Assembly: GCA_964372215.1 (NCBI GenBank)
Contig: CAYJQC010000024.1
Span: 9,233-73,232 of the forward strand
Source: DAIMFL01 sp964372215
Lineage (GTDB): Bacteria > Pseudomonadota > Alphaproteobacteria > Dongiales > Dongiaceae
Length of the DNA stretch: 64,000 bases
Reading direction: 5' to 3'
In this document: positions 35,778-44,300 of the stretch, piece by piece
Numbering within the stretch: the first letter of the stretch is position 1
Layout: every line of letters begins with the position of its first letter
Notes under the pieces: generated by a model
The model's database searches: none
Told to the model about the DNA's origin: nothing
Seen by the model: the letters and a program-made list of their open reading frames with translations, nothing else
Position numbers and translations under genes: made by a program

Positions 35778-36986
35778 ATGTCGATCATCAAGAACGTCGA
35801 GCACTTCACCATCTTCAAGCATCCCGAGCATTGCGTGAACCAGATCGCGACGCGTTGCCTGAAGAATGGCGACCTGGTCGCCGTGTTCAACGAGGAGCGG
35901 TTCCCCTATCACCACGACAGCGGCCAGACCCTGATGGTGCGCTCCAAGGACGGCGGCAAGACATGGAGCGCCCCCAAGATCGTGCTGCCCTGGAGCCAGA
36001 CCCAGGGCAACTGGGACTGCGGCATCTGCGAGCTGAGCGACGGCACGCTGATCGTCAATCTCACCATCACCGGCTTCTTCAAGCGCGGCATCAAGCCGGC
36101 GCAGCCGTCCTGGAGCAGCCATCCCATGACCAAGGAATGGGGCGACTGGACCTGGGCCTACAAGACCCAGGGCTGGCTCGGCACCTATGTGGTGAAGTCG
36201 AAGGACGGCGGCGAGACCTGGTCGGAGCCGATCCCGGTCAATGTCCGGCCGCTCAAGCATGGCGGTTGCCGGCTCGGCTGCTGGGAGCTGCCGAACGGCT
36301 CGATCCTGATGGGCCTCTACGGCCGCATCCACGGCTACGAGGAGGAGGGCGAGGGCGAGAGCACCCGCTCGGCGCTGATGCGCTCCGACGACGGCGGTGA
36401 CAACTGGGAGTACTACTCGACCCTGGCCTACGATCCCGCCAGCATCATCGACTACGAGGAGCCCGGGCTGGTCCGCCTGAAGGACGGGCGGCTGGTCTGC
36501 TTCATGCGCACCCATGTGAACCCGAGCAGCGACGCCAGGAACATGGTGATGGTGGTGTCCGAGGATGACGGGTTCTCCTGGACGCCGCCGAAATGGACCA
36601 ACATCTGGGGCTATCCGCCGGAGCTGATCGCGCTGCAGGACGGCCGCTACCTGATGATCTACGGCTATCGCCGGCCGCCCTACGGCACCCGCGGCATCAT
36701 CTCGGAGGACGGCGTCACCTGGGACGTGAAGAACGAGTTCGTGATCCGCGAGGGCGGCGTTCCCGGCAAGACCGTGACCGACACGCCCGGTTCGAGCCGC
36801 ATGACGCCGGAATCGGGCAAGGTCGCCGGCGGCGGCGTCAACTGGCACCATCCCGGCGTCTACCAGCATATCGGCTATCCCAGCGTCGCCCAGATGCCCG
36901 ACGGCACCGTCGTCGGCTCGTACCACGAATGGAGCGACGATCCGAAGCCGCTGCAATACGTGCTCTGCACAAGGTTCCGGGTCTGA
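35778..36986 (+). CDS. Cytosolic BNR/sialidase-fold protein 1
   Basis: A 402-residue six-bladed beta-propeller of the sialidase superfamily. Asp-boxes are readable: SKDGGKTW, SKDGGETW, SDDGGDNW and SEDDGFSW. The conserved FRIP arginine that binds the sialate carboxylate is missing: the equivalent strand reads NQIATRCLKNGDLVAVFNEE. Sialidase activity is therefore doubtful. No signal peptide is present, so it would act on an imported substrate. AGGAAAG precedes the ATG. The neighbouring paralogue starts 27 bp after its stop. Confidence 0.8.
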   Translation: MSIIKNVEHFTIFKHPEHCVNQIATRCLKNGDLVAVFNEERFPYHHDSGQTLMVRSKDGGKTWSAPKIVLPWSQTQGNWDCGICELSDGTLIVNLTITGFFKRGIKPAQPSWSSHPMTKEWGDWTWAYKTQGWLGTYVVKSKDGGETWSEPIPVNVRPLKHGGCRLGCWELPNGSILMGLYGRIHGYEEEGEGESTRSALMRSDDGGDNWEYYSTLAYDPASIIDYEEPGLVRLKDGRLVCFMRTHVNPSSDARNMVMVVSEDDGFSWTPPKWTNIWGYPPELIALQDGRYLMIYGYRRPPYGTRGIISEDGVTWDVKNEFVIREGGVPGKTVTDTPGSSRMTPESGKVAGGGVNWHHPGVYQHIGYPSVAQMPDGTVVGSYHEWSDDPKPLQYVLCTRFRV

Positions 36987-37013
36987 GGCGCAGGGTCGGG
37001 GAGCGCAACGGGG

Positions 37014-38159
37014 ATGGGCGTGATCGGGCAGGCGCGGCCGGCCGAGATGCTGGAGCATCGCGTGCTGTACCGCGACGATCACGCCTATTGCGCCCATCCG
37101 CACCTGGCGGTCAGCGCCGCCGGCACCTGGCTGATGGTGTTCAACCGCACGGTCCGGCGCGATGTCATCATCCATCCGCCGCAGGATCCCGAGTACCGCA
37201 ACCTGCTGATGCGCTCCGACGACGAGGGCCGCAGCTGGGGGCCGGCCGCGGTGGTGCCGGGCTATGGCTGGGGCGGCGTCGAATGCGCCGGGCTGACGCC
37301 CCTGAGGTCCGGCCGGGTGCTGCTGAACCAGTGGCGCTTCCGCTGGTATCCGCTGCCGCTGGCCGAGAAGATGGGACCGGGCGCGGAGCTGGTCGGGCCC
37401 GAGCGGCTGATGGGCAAGGCCGCCATGGCGCGCGAGCTCGGGCCCTGGGCGCCGGGCCCGGCGGAGATCGCCGCGCGGTTTCCCTGGGCGCGCGGCGACG
37501 GCGAGACCTGGGTGCATCTGTCCGACGACGACGGCTACAGCTTTCCCCAGTCGCGCCGCATCGACACCGCGCCGTTCAGCGGCGGCTACGGCATGCGCGG
37601 CGCGATCGAGCTCGGCGACGGCACGCTCCTGCTGCCGCTCTCCGACGTGCCGAACTACCGGACGGTGTTCGTCCTGCGCTCGACCGACGGCGGCGAGAGC
37701 TGGTCGCCGGCGACGCCGATCGCCGCGGGCCCGGGCCACGAGTTCGAGGAGCCGGCGCCGCTCCTGCTGCCGTCGGGCCGCATCCTCGTGATGCTGCGCG
37801 ACAACGGCACCCGCATCCTGCACCAGGTCCATTCCGACGACGGCGGCACGAACTGGAGTACGCCCCGCCCGACCGGGATCGCGGAATACCCGGCCGATCT
37901 CCTGAGGCTCGCCGACAGCCGCCTCGCCTGCGTCGCCGGGCGGCGCCAGAAGCCCTTCGGCATCCGCATCATCCTGTCCGAGGACGGCGGCGAGACCTGG
38001 GATACCGAACATCCGGTGGTGGTGCGCGACGATCTGCCGAACCAGGACCTGGGGTATCCTGCGGCGGCCTGCCGCGCCGATGGCAGCCTGCTGGTCGCCT
38101 ATTACGGCCAGGACCGGGACGGCGTCACCGCGATCCAGTCGAGCGTGGTACGGCTGTGA
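37014..38159 (+). CDS. Cytosolic BNR/sialidase-fold protein 2
   Basis: A 381-residue beta-propeller with five Asp-box-like motifs: SDDEGRSW, SDDDGYSF, STDGGESW, SDDGGTNW and SEDGGETW. As in its neighbour the FRIP arginine is absent; the strand reads AHPHLAVSAAGTWLMVF. It is a distant paralogue rather than a recent duplicate. No signal peptide. Operon position between the first BNR gene and the transporter ATPase implies a step in catabolism of the imported compound, perhaps hydrolysis or isomerisation of a glycoside. The reaction cannot be read from the sequence. Confidence 0.78.
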   Translation: MGVIGQARPAEMLEHRVLYRDDHAYCAHPHLAVSAAGTWLMVFNRTVRRDVIIHPPQDPEYRNLLMRSDDEGRSWGPAAVVPGYGWGGVECAGLTPLRSGRVLLNQWRFRWYPLPLAEKMGPGAELVGPERLMGKAAMARELGPWAPGPAEIAARFPWARGDGETWVHLSDDDGYSFPQSRRIDTAPFSGGYGMRGAIELGDGTLLLPLSDVPNYRTVFVLRSTDGGESWSPATPIAAGPGHEFEEPAPLLLPSGRILVMLRDNGTRILHQVHSDDGGTNWSTPRPTGIAEYPADLLRLADSRLACVAGRRQKPFGIRIILSEDGGETWDTEHPVVVRDDLPNQDLGYPAAACRADGSLLVAYYGQDRDGVTAIQSSVVRL

Positions 38160-38211
38160 GCGTGGCGAAGGAAACGCCGATGAAGCCGATGCAAACGACA
38201 GGGACCGGTGG

Positions 38212-39312
<1,101 letters not shown>

Positions 39313-39340
39313 CGCTACGCGCTCGCCGCCGGCCGCCCGG

Positions 39341-40786
39341 CTATTCCGCGACGCGCTGCCCGTGCGGGGTCGGCACGATGTTGTGATTCAGCCGAAACAG
39401 ATTGCCGGGATCGTGGCGCCGCTTGATCTCTGCCAGCCGCGCGTGATTCGGCCCATACACCGCGGCCACCCGATCGGGTTCATCATCCGGCATGAAGTTG
39501 ATATAGGCGCTGCCCGTCGCGAAGGGCGCGGCGTTCTTGAACAATTCCCGCGCCCAGGCCTTGCCCGCAGCGTCCTCGGCCGGTTCACGCCAGCGCCCAT
39601 GGGCGTTCATGATGAAATGCGACTTGCGCTGCGGATAGGCGGTCGCCGCCACCGGAATCCGGCTCATCGCCCCGCCGACATGGGCGATGAAGATTTCGCA
39701 CTCGGGCGACGGCAGTGCGCGCACTGACGCCAGCATGGCGTCGATGGCGCCGTCGGAGAGCTCGATGAAGTCATGGCTCTTCCAGTAGTTGCGCGCCCCC
39801 GCCGTCAGCAGCGGATCGAAAGCCGTCTGCCAGCCGGTGAAGGGATGGGGCGACACCACGTCGGCGATCGGCTTGCCCAGGGCGCGCAGTTCGGCCACCG
39901 CCAGCTCGCCTTGCGTCATGTCACCGCACCAGCACAGCGCGAACACCAGCACCTCCCGCCCATGCCATTCGGGCGGGATGAAGGGCAAGGGCGGCGCCTT
40001 GCGCATGACCACCCAGCAGGTGAGCTCGTCCGACGCCGCCGCGACAATCCGCCGGTAGTCGCGCAGCAGCTCCCTTGCGTTGTCCAGCGGATGGACCACG
40101 AGGCCGGACAGCACCGTCGGGTCGAGGCGGTTGAGCCGGAACTCGAACGAGGTCGCCACCCCGAAATTGCCGCCGCCGCCGCGAATCGCCCAGAACAGAT
40201 CGCTGTTCCGGGCGGCACTGAGATGCAGCAGCTCGCCCTCGGCCGTCACCAGATCGGCGGAAAGCAGATTATCGATGGTCATGCCGAACTTGCGCGTGGT
40301 CCAGCCGAAGCCGCCGCCGAGCGTGAGGCCGGCGATTCCGGTCGTGGAGTTGATGCCCGACGGCACCACGTAGCCGAAGGACTGGGTCTCCTTGTCCATG
40401 TCGGCCAGGGTGGCCCCGGGCTCGATCCGCAGGCGCTGGTTGGCCGTGTCGACACGAACCGAGCGCATGAGCGAGAGATCGAGCATGACCCCACCGTCGC
40501 ACACCGCGCTCCCGGCGATGTTGTGGCCGCCGCCGCGCACGGCGAGCAGGGCGCCGTGCATGCGGGCGAAGCGGACGGTGCAGACCACGTCCGCCGGGCC
40601 GGCGGCGCGAACGACCAAACCGGGACGACGATCGATCATCGCGTTCCAGATGCGGCGCGCGTCATCATAGCCGGGCGCGCCGGCCAGGCACAGCGGCCCG
40701 CGCAGCGCCTGACGCAAGCCGTCGACCGCGTCGTCGGAAATCGTCACGCTGCGCCCGTCGAGTCCCGTCAACTTGATCCCAGTCAT
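39341..40786 (-). CDS. FAD-binding oxidoreductase, berberine-bridge-enzyme type
   Basis: A 481-residue flavoprotein. The N-terminal PCMH FAD domain carries RGGGHNIAGSAVCDGG, whose His is the 8-alpha covalent attachment site in this family. The second Cys of bicovalent members is replaced: SGINSTTGIAGLTLGGGFGW. The C-terminus RRHDPGNLFRLNHNI is the BBE motif. Such enzymes oxidise sugars or secondary alcohols. No signal peptide, so cytosolic. AAGGAGA fixes the start. It is divergent from the HxlR gene at 41113, with matching palindromes between them, so it is probably that regulator's target. Confidence 0.9.
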   Translation of the reverse strand: MTGIKLTGLDGRSVTISDDAVDGLRQALRGPLCLAGAPGYDDARRIWNAMIDRRPGLVVRAAGPADVVCTVRFARMHGALLAVRGGGHNIAGSAVCDGGVMLDLSLMRSVRVDTANQRLRIEPGATLADMDKETQSFGYVVPSGINSTTGIAGLTLGGGFGWTTRKFGMTIDNLLSADLVTAEGELLHLSAARNSDLFWAIRGGGGNFGVATSFEFRLNRLDPTVLSGLVVHPLDNARELLRDYRRIVAAASDELTCWVVMRKAPPLPFIPPEWHGREVLVFALCWCGDMTQGELAVAELRALGKPIADVVSPHPFTGWQTAFDPLLTAGARNYWKSHDFIELSDGAIDAMLASVRALPSPECEIFIAHVGGAMSRIPVAATAYPQRKSHFIMNAHGRWREPAEDAAGKAWARELFKNAAPFATGSAYINFMPDDEPDRVAAVYGPNHARLAEIKRRHDPGNLFRLNHNIVPTPHGQRVAE

Positions 40787-40861
40787 CGCGCTCTCCTTCA
40801 GGTTCGTCGCGGATTGCGACGCGTGGCGGTGATGCTTGCGGCGTTCTGGCGGAGCCGACAA

Positions 40862-40876
40862 GTTCAGGATCTGAAC
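40862..40876. promoter_or_regulatory. Candidate HxlR operator, oxidase side
   Basis: GTTCAG-GAT-CTGAAC, two perfect 6-bp arms with a 3-bp spacer, 76 bp upstream of the oxidase ATG. The second copy lies at 41027. Confidence 0.55.
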
Positions 40877-41026
40877 CGGCCAACGCCGCGATCCGACGCC
40901 GGCGCCAAGCCAACCCGACCTGAGGCGCCGCGATCCTGGAGCGGGCCGGCCATGGGCCGGATGCACGATTTCGGCTCTGGCGCCGACCCCGTGCCGGCGG
41001 CGCAGGAATCCGCGGCAAACTGCCGC

Positions 41027-41039
41027 TTCAGTTTCTGAA
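41027..41039. promoter_or_regulatory. Candidate HxlR operator, regulator side
   Basis: TTCAG-TTT-CTGAA, perfect 5-bp arms sharing the core of the site at 40862, 74 bp upstream of the HxlR ATG. It is probably used for autoregulation. Confidence 0.55.
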
Positions 41040-41112
41040 CTGGCGCGGACGGCCTCGCGGCAATAGCATCTGGGCAGTCTGGCGATGCGGTTCGGCCATC
41101 AGGGAGGCGTTC

Positions 41113-41802
41113 ATGGCCCAGTCCGGTGGGTACCACCAGTTCTGCCCGGTTGCCATGGCAGCGGAGATCGTTTGCACGCGGTGGACCGTCCTGCTCCTGC
41201 GCGAGCTGGTGGCCGGCAGCACGCAGTTCAATGAACTGCGGCGCGGCGTGCCGCGCATGTCCCCGGCGCTGCTCTCGACGCGGCTGAAGAAGTTGCAGGA
41301 GGCGGGCGTCGTCGAGCGCCGCGCGACCGACGACGGACCGAGTTATCACCTGACCCGCGCGGGGGAGGACCTACAAGCCGTGGTGATGGCTCTCGGCATC
41401 TGGGGTCAGCGCTGGGTCGAGTCCCGGGTCTCGCTCAAGAATCTCGACCCGTCGCTGCTGATGTGGGACATGCGTCGGAATCTCGACCCGACGCCGATGC
41501 CAAAGCGGCGCTGCACCATCCATTTCCTCTATTCCGACCTGCCGGCGCCGCGGCAGAACTGGTGGCTGGTGATCGATGGAGGCGTCGATCTGTGCTCGGT
41601 CGATCCCGGGTTCGACATCGATCTCTACGTCGACACCGGTCTGCGCACCATGACCGCGATCTGGATGGGCTTGACCACCGTCGAAGCCGAGTTGGCGGCC
41701 GACAGATTGCAACTCACCGGCGACGGCGGATTGCAGCGCTCCATGCAACAATGGCTCGGCCTGAGCCCGTTCGCGAAGGAACGCAAGCGCGTCGCGGCCT
41801 GA
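41113..41802 (+). CDS. HxlR-family regulator with C-terminal SCP2-like extension
   Basis: A 229-residue protein. The N-terminal winged helix has CPVAMAAEIVCTRWTVLLLR, with the conserved Cys11, and SPALLSTRLKKLQEAGVVER. Residues about 125-225 form a second domain (CTIHFLYSDLPAPRQNWWLV) of the kind found in long HxlR proteins and resembling a sterol-carrier or ligand-binding fold. GGGAGG precedes the ATG. It faces the FAD oxidase gene and probably controls it. Confidence 0.88.
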   Translation: MAQSGGYHQFCPVAMAAEIVCTRWTVLLLRELVAGSTQFNELRRGVPRMSPALLSTRLKKLQEAGVVERRATDDGPSYHLTRAGEDLQAVVMALGIWGQRWVESRVSLKNLDPSLLMWDMRRNLDPTPMPKRRCTIHFLYSDLPAPRQNWWLVIDGGVDLCSVDPGFDIDLYVDTGLRTMTAIWMGLTTVEAELAADRLQLTGDGGLQRSMQQWLGLSPFAKERKRVAA

Positions 41803-41877
41803 GGCGCGCAAGAAGCGGATAGAGCGGGCGCCGCGTTCCGCCCAGACTCCCCCGGCATTCGCTCCGTGGAGGGTTTC

Positions 41878-42345
41878 ATGTCGTTCCGGGTTTCCGCGCT
41901 TCCGGTCGCGCCGTTCCAGCCGCTGTTCGCGCTCGGCGACGCGGCGCTCCTGGCCCGGGGCGCGCGCCGCTGCGTCGCCGACGAGCAGCCGGGCTTCCCC
42001 TGCCGGGTCAGCCTGGCGGACGCGGCCCCCGGCGAGCGCCTGATCCTGCTGAACTTCGAGCACCAGCCGGCTCGCTCGCCCTACCGCGCCTCGGGGCCGA
42101 TCTTCGTGCGCGAGGCGGCGCGCCAGGCGGCGCCGGCGATCGGCGAGGTGCCGGAAAGCCTTCGGCTGCGCCTGCTGTCGGTCCGGGCCTACGACGCCGA
42201 GGACCTGATCGCCGAGGCCGAGGTCGCCGAGGGCCGCGACCTCGACGCGCTGATCGGCCGGCTGTTCGCGAACGATGCCGTCGCCTATCTCCACGTCCAC
42301 TACGCAAGGCGCGGCTGCTACGCCGCGCGCATCGACCGGGCGTGA
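41878..42345 (+). CDS. DUF1203 family protein
   Basis: A 155-residue cytosolic protein with the DUF1203 pattern: FRVSALPVAPFQPLFAL, PGFPCRVSLADAAPGERLIL, then a HQPARSPYRASGPIFVRE block and YLHVHYARRGCYAARIDR. Function unknown. The start ATG follows GGAGG 5 nt upstream. It lies 75 bp after the HxlR gene on the same strand and may be read through from it. Confidence 0.88.
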   Translation: MSFRVSALPVAPFQPLFALGDAALLARGARRCVADEQPGFPCRVSLADAAPGERLILLNFEHQPARSPYRASGPIFVREAARQAAPAIGEVPESLRLRLLSVRAYDAEDLIAEAEVAEGRDLDALIGRLFANDAVAYLHVHYARRGCYAARIDRA

Positions 42346-42503
42346 GCGGCGCCGTCGACCGGGCGTGCCCGAATCGGGATACCCCTAGAAGTTCTTCGCG
42401 CACGACTCGGCCTTGCGCCATGATGGCGACGCACGGGCGAGGCTACTCACGGGCGCGTCGCCGCCGCGTGCTGCGCGGCCATGAATGCAACGAGGAAAAC
42501 CCG

Positions 42504-43307
42504 ATGACGCAGATGAGCCGCATCCGGTTGTCGACCGGAATCGACATGGAGCTGGCCCAAAGCGAGCCGGCCGGGGCGGGCGGCGGCCGGCCGGTGCTGT
42601 TCCTGCACGGCTACACCGATTCCTGGTACTCCCATAACGGGGTGCTGCAGGCGCTGCCGCCGGGCGTGCACGCCATCGCGCCGTCCCAGCGCGGCCATGG
42701 CGGCACCGACAAGCCGGCCGGCAGGTTCGCCATGGCCGACTTCGCCGCCGACGCGATCGCCCTGATGGATGGCCTGGGCGTCGCGCGCGCCGCCATCGTC
42801 GGACATTCCATGGGCAGCCTGATCGCCCAGGAGCTGGCGCTCACCCATCCCGACCGGGTCTCGGCGGTGGTGCTCAACGGCTCCGCCACCACGGCGGACA
42901 ACGACGCGCTGCGCGGCATGCTGCCGGAGGCCCGCCGGCTCGCCGATCCGCTCGATCGCGGCTTCGTGTCCGCGTTCCAGTCGGGCACCTGCGTCGGGCC
43001 GCTGGGGCCGGGGATGGATCTGGAGCACGCCATCGACGAGAGCATGAAGATGCCGGCCCATGCCTGGGTCGGCGTGCTCGAGGGCCTGATCGCCTGGCAC
43101 CCGCCGAAGCCGCTCGGAGAGATCGCCTGCCCGGTACTGGTCACCTGGGGCGACCGGGACGAGATCTTCCTGCGGCCCGAGCAGGACAGGCTGGTGGCGG
43201 CGATCCCCCAGGCCCGGCTGTCGGTCTATGAGGGCGTCGGCCACGCGCCCCATTGGGAGCAGCCGGCGCGCTTCACCGCCGAGATGATGGCGTTCCTGGA
43301 CGAATGA
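42504..43307 (+). CDS. Alpha/beta-fold hydrolase
   Basis: A 267-residue hydrolase: oxyanion motif LFLHGYTDSW, nucleophile Ser102 in VGHSMGSL, Asp in WGDRDEIF and His in GVGHAPHWEQP. The sequence is of the broad esterase/C-C hydrolase type, so no substrate can be given. No signal peptide. It ends 21 bp before the convergent agmatinase-like gene. Confidence 0.88.
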   Translation: MTQMSRIRLSTGIDMELAQSEPAGAGGGRPVLFLHGYTDSWYSHNGVLQALPPGVHAIAPSQRGHGGTDKPAGRFAMADFAADAIALMDGLGVARAAIVGHSMGSLIAQELALTHPDRVSAVVLNGSATTADNDALRGMLPEARRLADPLDRGFVSAFQSGTCVGPLGPGMDLEHAIDESMKMPAHAWVGVLEGLIAWHPPKPLGEIACPVLVTWGDRDEIFLRPEQDRLVAAIPQARLSVYEGVGHAPHWEQPARFTAEMMAFLDE

Positions 43308-43328
43308 CCGGCGGCGCGCGGTCGCCGT

Positions 43329-44291
43329 TCAGGCGAAATAGCCGGCGCGCACGGCGGCGCCGATCAGATTGAACGCCAGCCGGCCGGCAGTGATGCAGGT
43401 GATGGCGTTCAGGTCCCGCTTCGGCGTGATCTCGACGATGTCCATGCCGAGCAGCCGGCCCTTGGCGGTGAGGCCGCGAATCAGCTTCACCGCCTGGTAG
43501 TAGGTGACGCCGCCCGGCGCCGGCGCGTCGACCGCCGGCATCACCGCCGGGTCGATGCCGTCGGCGTCGATGGTGAGATAGTAGCGCGCGCCGTCGGGGA
43601 TGCGGGCCAGCACGGCGTCCATGCCGATTTCGTGCAGCGTCTCGGCGGTGACGATGTCGGCGCCATAGGCGCGCGCGGCCGCCACTTCCTCGGCCCGCGC
43701 GCTGCCCTGGCCGCGGATGCCGATCTGGAAGATGCGGTCGATATGCGCCATTTCAGAGGCGCGCCGGATCGGGCTCGAATAGCCCTCGCGCACGCCGTCC
43801 ATTTCGTCGCGCCAGTCGAGATGGGCGTCGATATGCACGAGATGCACCGGCCCGTGGCCGTCCAGCGCACGGAACACCGGGATCGGCACGCCGTGGTCGC
43901 CGCCGAAGACGATCGGCAGGGCGCCCGCCGCCAGGATGCGGCGGACCGCCGCCTCGGCCCGGGCGTAATGCACCCTGGGATCCCTGGCGTCGCCCGGCAC
44001 GTCGCCGCAATCGACGACCCGGATGTCCTTGCCGTCGAACAGCGTGCCGCCGACGTCGAAGTCCCAGCGGTCGAGGCCGAAGGCGACCCGGTCGGAGGCG
44101 CGGCGGATCGCCGTGGGTGCATTGGTCTGGTCGTTGGCGACCTCGTCGACCGAATAGGGATCGCCATAGGGCAGCCCCAGGATCGCCACATGCGGGCGCT
44201 GCGCGGCCAGGGCGTCGAGGTCGGTCGCCACGGGAAAATCGAGGAAGCTGCGCATCCCCCGACAGGGCGGCACGGTGAGCGGCGCGGTCAT
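43329..44291 (-). CDS. Ureohydrolase, agmatinase family
   Basis: A 320-residue arginase/agmatinase-fold enzyme with all binuclear manganese ligands: GGDHG, HIDAHLD (Asp, His, Asp) and TIDADGID (Asp, Asp). It would hydrolyse a guanidino compound to urea plus an amine. Agmatine is the default guess; guanidinobutyrate and guanidine are other known substrates. It lies 9 bp downstream of the trimethylamine-dehydrogenase-like gene on the same strand, so one operon. No urease is in view. Confidence 0.88.
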   Translation of the reverse strand: MTAPLTVPPCRGMRSFLDFPVATDLDALAAQRPHVAILGLPYGDPYSVDEVANDQTNAPTAIRRASDRVAFGLDRWDFDVGGTLFDGKDIRVVDCGDVPGDARDPRVHYARAEAAVRRILAAGALPIVFGGDHGVPIPVFRALDGHGPVHLVHIDAHLDWRDEMDGVREGYSSPIRRASEMAHIDRIFQIGIRGQGSARAEEVAAARAYGADIVTAETLHEIGMDAVLARIPDGARYYLTIDADGIDPAVMPAVDAPAPGGVTYYQAVKLIRGLTAKGRLLGMDIVEITPKRDLNAITCITAGRLAFNLIGAAVRAGYFA

Positions 44292-44300
44292 GGGCCTGTC

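Larger units (their letters stand above)
40787..41112. other. Divergent regulatory region between FAD oxidase and HxlR regulator
   Basis: A 326-bp non-coding region. It contains two copies of a TTCAG-N3-CTGAA palindrome, 40862-40876 and 41027-41039, each about 75 bp upstream of the start codon on its own side. No gene fits here. Confidence 0.6.

Noticed and set aside
35778..38159. Naming the two propellers as sialidases (NanH/GH33)
   Set aside because: Both lack the FRIP arginine and signal peptides. Asp-boxes alone do not show sialidase activity.
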